In this document: in pieces, positions 58,904-64,000 of the stretch | How the letters are laid out: every line of letters starts with the position of its first letter | Position numbering within the stretch: the first letter of the stretch is position 1 | DNA from: Acidobacteriota bacterium | GTDB lineage: Bacteria > Acidobacteriota > Terriglobia > Bryobacterales > Bryobacteraceae | DNA: 64,000 nt | Reading direction: 5' to 3' | Assembly (NCBI GenBank): GCA_017307505.1 | Contig: JAFKEE010000017.1 | Location: 372,001-436,000 of the forward strand | Program-made: the position numbers and the translations under genes | The notes under the pieces: model-generated | Databases searched by the model: none | What the model was told of the DNA's origin: nothing | The model's input: the letters and a program-made list of their open reading frames with translations, nothing else

Positions 58904-59413
58904 ATGAAGAACACTGGAACGCTCAAAGTCACCACACCCACCGATCGCGAGATTGTCCTGACCCGGGTTTTCGACGCACCGCGCCGGATGGTTTTCGACG
59001 CATTCACAAAACCGGAACTACTGAGGCGCTGGTTCGGCCCGCGCGGCTGGGAACTGGTGGTTTGCGAGATTGACCTGCGCGTGGGCGGCACCTTCCGCTT
59101 CGTGCTGCGCGGACCGGACGGCCGCGACATGGGGATGCGCGGAGTCTACCGGGAGATCACCCCGCCGGAGCGCTCGGTCCACATGGAATCGTTCGACGAC
59201 TACCCCGGCGAGTCGCAGGTGACCACCGTCCTGGTGGAGCAGGGCGGCCGCACCACGATGACCGCCACCGTGCTCTATCCTTCGCGCGAGGTCCGCGACA
59301 TCGTGATCAGCACCGGCATGGAGCATGGAGCCGCCGAAAGCTACGACAAACTGGCCGAACTGCTGGCGTCCGCGGAGCCGGCCCCTTCCGGCACGGAGGC
59401 CGCGGGCGCGTGA
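58904..59413 (+). CDS. SRPBCC (AHSA1-like) domain protein
   Basis: A 169-aa START-like protein: EIVLTRVFDAPRRMVFDAFT at the N-terminus, LLRRWFGPRGWELVVCEIDL, RVGGTFRFVLRGPDGRDMGM, and the C-terminal helix GMEHGAAESYDKLAELLA. Members form a hydrophobic pocket for small lipids or act with the paired ArsR regulator. It is co-transcribed with that regulator, and its stop overlaps the hydrolase start (GTGA at 59410). Confidence 0.93.
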   Translation: MKNTGTLKVTTPTDREIVLTRVFDAPRRMVFDAFTKPELLRRWFGPRGWELVVCEIDLRVGGTFRFVLRGPDGRDMGMRGVYREITPPERSVHMESFDDYPGESQVTTVLVEQGGRTTMTATVLYPSREVRDIVISTGMEHGAAESYDKLAELLASAEPAPSGTEAAGA

Positions 59414-60366
59414 CCGAACGACGCCGCCCCCGCCGCCTGCTTCGCTGGACCATCTGGATCCTGGGGATGGTTGTCACCCTTCTCGCCGGCCTGTGGATTG
59501 CCGCCGCCATGGCGATGAACACAGACCGTGTGCCGGCAGGCGCCGTGGAGAAACACGTGATTTCCAGGGACGGCACGGCCATCGCCTACGAGCAGGCAGG
59601 CAGCGGTCCTCCGATCGTCCTCGTGGCGGCTGCCCTCTCTGATCGAGGCGCAGCCCGGCGGCTGGCGGAACAGTTGGCGGGCCGCTTCACAGTCCTGAAC
59701 TACGACCGCCGGGGCAGGGGCAGGAGCACGGATACACAGCCCTACTCGCCTCAACGGGAAATTGAAGATGTCGAAGCTCTGATCGATGCCGCCGGAGCAC
59801 CCGTCTTCCTATTCGGCAGCTCATCCGGAGCCGTGCTCGCCCTCGACGCGGCAAACCATCTGGGCTCAAAGATCCGGCGCCTGTTCCTCTATGAGCCGCC
59901 GTTCATCGTGGACAACAGCTGGCCTCCGTTGCAGGAAGGGCTCACCCGGGAAGCAGCGGATCTTGCCGCGGCAGGCCGCCGCAATGAAGCTGTCCACCTA
60001 TTCTTCGCACAGGGCATGGGCATACCTGGACCAGCTGTCACCGCCATGCGCTACTTCATGCCAGGGTGGTCGAAGATGACGGGCATGGCACAAACGATCC
60101 CTTACGATCTGAGCATCGTGGCGGGCACGCAGACGGGAAAACCGCTGCCACGGGACCGCTGGACCGGCAGGATTTCGCCGACCCTGGTTGTCGTGGGAAG
60201 CAAGAGTGAACTGTTCTTCCACAACGGTGCCCGGGCGCTGGCCGGACTGCTGCCAAACGTCCGGTACGGTTCGCTGGAAGGCGAGGACCATTCCGCCGTC
60301 CTGTTCGCGCCAAAGCAACTGGCGGCCAAGGTTGAACAGTTTTTCGTGGCGGCAGAGCAGCCATAG
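59410..60366 (+). CDS. Membrane-anchored alpha/beta hydrolase
   Basis: A 318-aa protein. Residues 13-36 are an N-terminal membrane anchor (TIWILGMVVTLLAGLWIAAA); the rest is an alpha/beta hydrolase with oxyanion region PIVLVAAALSDRGAARRLAE, YDRRGRGRST, the nucleophile in LFGSSSGAVLALDA, an acid in VVVGSKSEL, and the histidine in LEGEDHSAVLFAP. The GTG start at 59410 overlaps the SRPBCC stop, so translation is coupled. Its partners suggest action on a hydrophobic ester, but the substrate is unknown. Confidence 0.88.
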   Translation: MTERRRPRRLLRWTIWILGMVVTLLAGLWIAAAMAMNTDRVPAGAVEKHVISRDGTAIAYEQAGSGPPIVLVAAALSDRGAARRLAEQLAGRFTVLNYDRRGRGRSTDTQPYSPQREIEDVEALIDAAGAPVFLFGSSSGAVLALDAANHLGSKIRRLFLYEPPFIVDNSWPPLQEGLTREAADLAAAGRRNEAVHLFFAQGMGIPGPAVTAMRYFMPGWSKMTGMAQTIPYDLSIVAGTQTGKPLPRDRWTGRISPTLVVVGSKSELFFHNGARALAGLLPNVRYGSLEGEDHSAVLFAPKQLAAKVEQFFVAAEQP

Positions 60367-60395
60367 TTGCGGCCGCGGATAGCCGCCTCGCTACC

Positions 60396-61121
60396 ATGGT
60401 GGGCATGGACAATGGGTGGCAGGAGTCCGCGGAAGCCTGGGTTGCGGACATGGGGGAAGCCGGCGATTTCGGTCGGCGTTATGTGCTCGACCCGGTCATG
60501 CTGCCCCGCGCGCTGGCGCGCGCCCCGAAGACGGCGTTGGATGTCGGTTGCGGAGAGGGCCGTTTCTGCCGGATGCTCAAGCGCCATGGCGTCGAGGCAA
60601 CGGGCATCGATCCCACCCCGGCTCTGCTGGCTGCCGCCCGCAAACGCGATGCAGGCGGCGTCTACCTGGAAGCAACAGCGGAATGCCTGCCCTTTGAGGA
60701 TGCGTCGTTCGACCTTGTCGTCAGCTACCTGACATTGATCGATATTCCAGACATCCAGGCGGCCATTCCGGAGATGGCGCGCGTGCTGAAGCCGGGAGGT
60801 TCCCTCTTGATCGCCAACCTGACCAGCTTCAACACGGCCTGCGCCGGTGACGGCTGGATCAAGAGCGGCAGCGGCCGCCGCCTGCATTTCCCGATCGACG
60901 ACTACCTGAAGGAACGTTCGGTCTGGATCGACTACCGGGGCATCCGCGTCGTGAACCATCACCGCCCCTTGAGCACCTACATGAAGTTGCTGCTGGACGC
61001 GGGCCTGCAGCTGACCCACTTCGACGAACCGGCGCCCATCGCCGCCACTCCGCCGGCCAAGGCCACCAGCTATCGGAGGGTTCCCTGGTTCCTGGTCATG
61101 GAGTGGGCGAAGCCGGTTTAG
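60396..61121 (+). CDS. Class I SAM-dependent methyltransferase
   Basis: A 241-aa methyltransferase. Motif I is ALDVGCGEGRFCRMLKRHGV, the acidic strand is ATGIDPTPALLAAARKRD, motif II is PFEDASFDLVVSYLTLIDIP and motif III is RVLKPGGSLLIANLTSF. The segment YRGIRVVNHHRPLSTYMKLL is common in UbiE/BioC-like proteins. An in-frame ATG at 60405 (MDNGW) is an equally good start. It lies 29 bases after the hydrolase gene, so it may belong to the same transcript. Confidence 0.87.
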   Translation: MVGMDNGWQESAEAWVADMGEAGDFGRRYVLDPVMLPRALARAPKTALDVGCGEGRFCRMLKRHGVEATGIDPTPALLAAARKRDAGGVYLEATAECLPFEDASFDLVVSYLTLIDIPDIQAAIPEMARVLKPGGSLLIANLTSFNTACAGDGWIKSGSGRRLHFPIDDYLKERSVWIDYRGIRVVNHHRPLSTYMKLLLDAGLQLTHFDEPAPIAATPPAKATSYRRVPWFLVMEWAKPV

Positions 61122-61140
61122 CTCGGACACCCTGAGCTGA

Positions 61141-61278
61141 CTATTCGCGCCGCTTCTCCCTGCTGCTTTTGTCTCGTCCCCGCCGGTAGGCGGAGTACAT
61201 TTCCGCCGCAGTCCAAAGGATCCCAATCACCAAAACGCCAACGTGCAAGGAGTCCCACGACCACAAAGAGGCAGTCAC
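61141..61278 (-). CDS. 45-aa single-helix membrane protein
   Basis: A short gene that begins with GTG overlapping the stop of the upstream gene (GTGA at 61278-61275). The product has one hydrophobic stretch (SLHVGVLVIGILWTAAEMYS) and a basic end (YRRGRDKSSREKRRE). AAAGG lies about 10 bases upstream of the GTG. Function unknown; it is the last gene of the 61141-63869 run. Confidence 0.55.
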   Translation of the reverse strand: MTASLWSWDSLHVGVLVIGILWTAAEMYSAYRRGRDKSSREKRRE

Positions 61279-61721
61279 GATTTGCCGCCTTTCCAGGGTG
61301 GCCAACCTTCTATCCTGCCGATAATCAGCGGCAACTGCGCTACCAAATAGGTCAGGAAACATCCCCTGAGACTGCTCTCCCGGAGTATCAGCGCTGCCTC
61401 CAGCCCGGCCGCTAGCACGCCGATCCCCAGGTAGAGGTACCGAGCGCCCCATCCGAGGTCGAGCAGGCGGCTGCGCGAGATTGTCACGGCAAGCGCCACC
61501 AGGATGGCGATACACAGCCACAGGAACGCAAACCGCGCGAGCGGTGGACTGCCTCCCTGCAAACTTACCTGCAGCATCGGCCTCAGGTCGCCAGTTGCCG
61601 TTTCGGACAGCACAAGGAAGCTAGCGCATGCCGCGAAATAGCTGAATGGTCCGCGATCGCCAGAGAACCATCGCCAGGCCTGTGCCCATCGAATGACGCG
61701 GGAGGAGGCGGGAGACATCAT
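61275..61721 (-). CDS. Small membrane protein
   Basis: A 148-aa protein starting MMSPASSRVIRWAQAWRWFS, with four hydrophobic segments (about 24-40, 60-85, 92-115 and 120-140). RSRLLDLGWGARYLYLGIGV resembles the 'RL-D-G-W' element of DUF805-like proteins. The start is the doubled ATG at 61721, with GGAG 5-6 bases upstream; an upstream extension in frame looks non-coding. It follows the next gene upstream by 2 bases and overlaps the 45-aa gene downstream. Confidence 0.6.
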   Translation of the reverse strand: MMSPASSRVIRWAQAWRWFSGDRGPFSYFAACASFLVLSETATGDLRPMLQVSLQGGSPPLARFAFLWLCIAILVALAVTISRSRLLDLGWGARYLYLGIGVLAAGLEAALILRESSLRGCFLTYLVAQLPLIIGRIEGWPPWKGGKS

Positions 61722-61723
61722 GG

Positions 61724-62449
61724 CTACTCCGTTGCGGGCTCCTGCATCGTACAAAGCGCAACAACGAGGGCAACTGCGAGCGACACGACGATCTGTCCTC
61801 CAGACAGAAAGTAGGCCACAGTTCCACCGGCGACCAGTGAGCATGAACCTGCCGCCATCAGATGCGTCAGGTTGAGCGGGCGTGGAAAGAGGAAGCCGCA
61901 CAACAGGGCTCCGGCGATCACAACGATGGGGATGCCCAGAGCAGCTCCCATTGCTCCGGAACTACAGGCTAGTTCGGGAGATTCATGTGCCTCTAAGCAC
62001 ATCAAGATGAATCCTCCGCCAAGACCGCTGGCTACCGCAAGAAGCAGGAAGGAGACCGCGTTCCCTACTCGAAGCAGAAGAGAGTATTGCCCCAGCTTCG
62101 GGAGAAATCCCGTCACGACATATTCCGCAGTTGCACCCAGTAGGGCGCCGCCGCCCGTCGCAAGGCTGAGAGACCAAACCTGCAGCGGATTCACGAAAGC
62201 GGTGACCAAGCCGGTGCCCAGCGCGCTGCCGGCGGTGACGAAAGTGAGATTCCGCAGTTTGAGTGCTCGGCCCCTGGTTGCGAACAGCAGTGCAGTCACC
62301 GCCAGAAACGCGGAGGCACCGACAAACGGCGTGCAGATGCCTGAACAGAGTGGCGGCCTTCTCAGGTCATCCGCGATACACGCAACCCCGGTTCCTAAGG
62401 TCCACAGGGTGATCAGCCGCAGGAGGAACAGCCGCGTTCTATAGAGCAC
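61724..62449 (-). CDS. Polytopic membrane protein
   Basis: A 241-aa protein with about seven hydrophobic segments and many Gly/Ala residues (FLAVTALLFATRGRALKLRN, ATGGGALLGATAEYVVTGFL, VSFLLLAVASGLGGGFILMC, IPIVVIAGALLCGFLF). The start is a GTG at 62449 with CAGGG just upstream. No family recognised. It lies 2 bases upstream of the next membrane gene. Confidence 0.6.
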   Translation of the reverse strand: MLYRTRLFLLRLITLWTLGTGVACIADDLRRPPLCSGICTPFVGASAFLAVTALLFATRGRALKLRNLTFVTAGSALGTGLVTAFVNPLQVWSLSLATGGGALLGATAEYVVTGFLPKLGQYSLLLRVGNAVSFLLLAVASGLGGGFILMCLEAHESPELACSSGAMGAALGIPIVVIAGALLCGFLFPRPLNLTHLMAAGSCSLVAGGTVAYFLSGGQIVVSLAVALVVALCTMQEPATE

Positions 62450-62511
62450 GATGCCCTGCTTTCATTGACTGGTGGAGTTCCATTCATTTCTCCGCTGGAG
62501 CGCTGGCAGGC

Positions 62512-63039
62512 TCAGGAGCTCCTCTGGGATTCTGCTTCAGACCACAGCAGCACGAATAGCACCATGTAGGCAAAGTAACCTCCGAGCGCACCCCACCAAA
62601 GCAACCGTACCCCCAACGAAGTATCAAAAAATGGGGCAGTTGACAGTAGAATCGTGGCGGCGGGCACCACCCAACTGAGCGCGCAGAAGAACCCGAGTGC
62701 TACCCAGGCAGGCTTCCAGCCAAATGCCCTCAATGCACCGATCGTGGCCGTAATGGACAACCCGGTCGCATAGCATGCCGCAGTGCAGGCAAGCAGGAAC
62801 ACCGACCATTCGACCAGGCCTGATGGCGGCCGCCCGGTCTTCGACACTCGCGAAATGAGTACACGGAGCGCCAAAATGTATAGCCAGAAGCTCAGTGCCT
62901 GCTTCGATCCGAACAAGTCACTTACCAAGCGCGCCGGAAGAATCTCAGGCTTCAACACGCGAAAGAGGCGCGGGCGTTCAAAATGAGTCAGATCGGTCAC
63001 TCTCCTATTCGCCCTCGCGTGACTGCGGCTGCCCCTCAT
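62512..63039 (-). CDS. Membrane protein with soluble N-terminus
   Basis: A 175-aa protein: about 60 soluble residues (THFERPRLFRVLKPEILPAR) and then four hydrophobic segments (YILALRVLISRV, VFLLACTAACYATGLSITAT, WVALGFFCALSWVVPAATIL, GALGGYFAYMVLFVLLW). The start is the ATG at 63039, which overlaps the stop of the upstream gene (ATGA). A GTG at 63000 is the alternative. No family recognised. Confidence 0.55.
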   Translation of the reverse strand: MRGSRSHARANRRVTDLTHFERPRLFRVLKPEILPARLVSDLFGSKQALSFWLYILALRVLISRVSKTGRPPSGLVEWSVFLLACTAACYATGLSITATIGALRAFGWKPAWVALGFFCALSWVVPAATILLSTAPFFDTSLGVRLLWWGALGGYFAYMVLFVLLWSEAESQRSS

Positions 63040-63431
63040 CGGGCAGGCCGGGCTTCTTCTTCTGGGCCGCCTCCTCGGTGCGGGGGTGCGGATGCGCCGA
63101 ACATCAGAAGGAGATCTAGAAGGATCGCTGGAATCCCGCACAGCAGGACACCGGCGACCATCGTTGTTGGGCTCGGGCGCGTGCGGATTGACCACGCGAA
63201 AAGCAGCAGGGGCGACGAGACCAGGGCCGCCCACCAACGCGAGGCGCCGAGATCCACAAGCCGCGCACTCGACAAGACGGTCATCATCACGCAGCCGAGA
63301 ACAAACACGGCCAATGGATGATCAGGGAACTTCAGCTCATACCTCGACTCCACCCCAAGCGCAGCCAGGCTCGCCGGAATATATCGCTCCCGGTCGATGG
63401 GCCCCACAATGTACTTGGCGAATGCGTTCAT
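63036..63431 (-). CDS. Small DUF805-like membrane protein
   Basis: A 131-aa protein with three hydrophobic segments. The element MTVLSSARLVDLGASRWWAA matches the core of DUF805-like proteins (RR-L-D-x-G-x-S-x-W-W). The C-terminus is charged and Gly/Pro-rich (PPHRGGGPEEEARPAR). Its stop overlaps the next start (ATGA at 63039-63036). It lies 15 bases after the gene at 63447. Confidence 0.6.
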   Translation of the reverse strand: MNAFAKYIVGPIDRERYIPASLAALGVESRYELKFPDHPLAVFVLGCVMMTVLSSARLVDLGASRWWAALVSSPLLLFAWSIRTRPSPTTMVAGVLLCGIPAILLDLLLMFGASAPPHRGGGPEEEARPAR

Positions 63432-63446
63432 TTGAACCAGACCACC

Positions 63447-63869
63447 TCACCCGGCCCCGTTAGCGTTTGCGCGATTCGGCCGCAACAAGAGCAGTACCAC
63501 CATCGAAACGTAGGCGGCCAATGAGGCCACGGTAAGGACGGATAGGGGGAACGCCCATTCTAGACTCGGGTGAAGCCGGACACGCGCGGGGCTCTCAAGG
63601 AGCAGTTGGATCGCAGGCGGCCCCAGCGCCAGCACACACCACCCTCGGTGCGAGCCGACACGCCCTAGTCGCTGCACGGTCGCCAGGCCCAGGAATGCCC
63701 AGGTCAGGATCACGCCACAGGTCCAACACCAGGAATCAAACGGGCTCAATGCCCTTTTGGGAACCAGTAAGTCAGCGAAAGTGATTCCGATAAGCTGAGC
63801 GACCAGATACTGCCCCTTGCCGATCGGATTCCTGGGGCTCAGCCAGTGCATAGGACTTGAAGGTATCAC
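63447..63869 (-). CDS. Small DUF805-like membrane protein
   Basis: About 134-140 aa with four hydrophobic segments. The N-terminus MHWLSPRNPIGKGQYLVAQL recalls DUF805 proteins, as does CGVILTWAFLGLATVQRLGR. The start is either the GTG at 63869 or the ATG at 63851 (MHWLSP). Further upstream on the minus strand AAGGAGGACTT precedes a GTG that opens an 11-codon frame (MNWLLFVGRLV, about 63911-63876), perhaps a leader or the displaced true beginning of the gene. First gene of the six-gene minus run. Confidence 0.55.
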   Translation of the reverse strand: MIPSSPMHWLSPRNPIGKGQYLVAQLIGITFADLLVPKRALSPFDSWCWTCGVILTWAFLGLATVQRLGRVGSHRGWCVLALGPPAIQLLLESPARVRLHPSLEWAFPLSVLTVASLAAYVSMVVLLLLRPNRANANGAG

Positions 63870-64000
63870 TAATTCTCACACCAATCGGCCTACAAACAGG
63901 AGCCAATTCACAAGTCCTCCTTGCTGAATTAACCCTATTTCATAGGATAGACCTTACTTAAATCCAAAAAGCCAGTGAGGGCAATGACGAGGCGAATTCC
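63870..64000. other. AT-rich upstream region at window edge
   Basis: AT-richer than the rest of the window. On the minus strand it holds the AAGGAGG element and an 11-codon open frame before the first membrane gene. No other gene or clear promoter is seen. Confidence 0.35.

Noticed and set aside
1-64000. CRISPR array, prophage or insertion sequence
   Set aside because: No regularly spaced identical repeats with unique spacers, no cas, integrase, transposase or phage structural genes were seen; the 31252-31920 array has degenerate units and coding phase instead.

Overview
The window looks like chromosomal DNA from a high-GC soil Acidobacteriota member, probably of the Solibacter/Bryobacter group. 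The evidence is two very long MacB/FtsX-type permeases of the acidobacterial ADOP kind (one behind a PadR regulator), many twin-arginine leaders, carboxypeptidase-regulatory-like secreted proteins, and a dispersed intergenic repeat whose translation reads PLTDVRGS. This placement is inferred from gene content; there is no rRNA in the window. I see no phage, insertion sequence or CRISPR array.

Layout: 1-5000 holds the 3' end of a molybdopterin hydroxylase gene, an SDR gene, an rtcB-rtcA RNA-repair operon and a tRNA-Gly. 5000-9600 holds a flavin reductase, a secreted beta-propeller and the padR-ADOP pair. 9695-14250 is a tight operon: an RpiB homologue and a DeoC homologue, both with extra N-terminal segments that recall bacterial-microcompartment enzymes, then a GAF-GAF-SpoIIE phosphatase and lysA. 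14250-17820 (minus) holds a thioredoxin, two secreted one-domain proteins, a LysW-like zinc ribbon with a long acidic tail, GTP cyclohydrolase I and two PTPS/QueD paralogues. 17919-24387 is metabolic: TlpA, GlcD, a URO-D-like protein, a methyltransferase, a secreted unknown and a serine hydrolase.

24543-25475 is the most striking gene: a DedA membrane protein fused to a rhodanese domain whose frame is interrupted by one TGA. Recognisable rhodanese sequence resumes directly behind the TGA, and 15 bases further on lies a perfect hairpin with a GGTCT loop, the loop of the E. coli fdhF SECIS as I recall it. I read it as a candidate selenoprotein (Sec269).

25485-31141 runs plus: an exported lipase-like hydrolase, a small membrane protein, an M1 aminopeptidase and an APC permease. 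31142-33003 has no intact gene but holds a degenerate in-frame repeat array and PLTDVRGS repeats. 33004-38104 holds an FAD monooxygenase, a second ADOP permease and a GNAT acetyltransferase. 38152-43240 is a YtrA-type GntR/ABC module with a matching operator, an unknown gene and a truncated duplicate of the ABC membrane partner. 43279-49223 holds a sigma-54 activator with a GAFTSA loop, a divergent MFS/LysR pair around a 54-bp dyad, a degenerate aldo/keto reductase and a Tat-tagged RpiB. 49347-57434 (minus) holds a GH35-like beta-galactosidase, a TetR regulator, an exported unknown and a large hybrid histidine kinase. 57603-61121 (plus) holds a PaiB-like protein, an ArsR-SRPBCC-hydrolase module and a methyltransferase. 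61141-63869 (minus) is a run of six small membrane-protein genes.

Links between genes: RtcB and RtcA act on broken RNA 3' ends. FolE feeds dihydroneopterin triphosphate to the PTPS paralogues, each of which lacks a different part of the catalytic triad. RpiB and DeoC would handle (deoxy)ribose phosphates, possibly inside a microcompartment encoded elsewhere.
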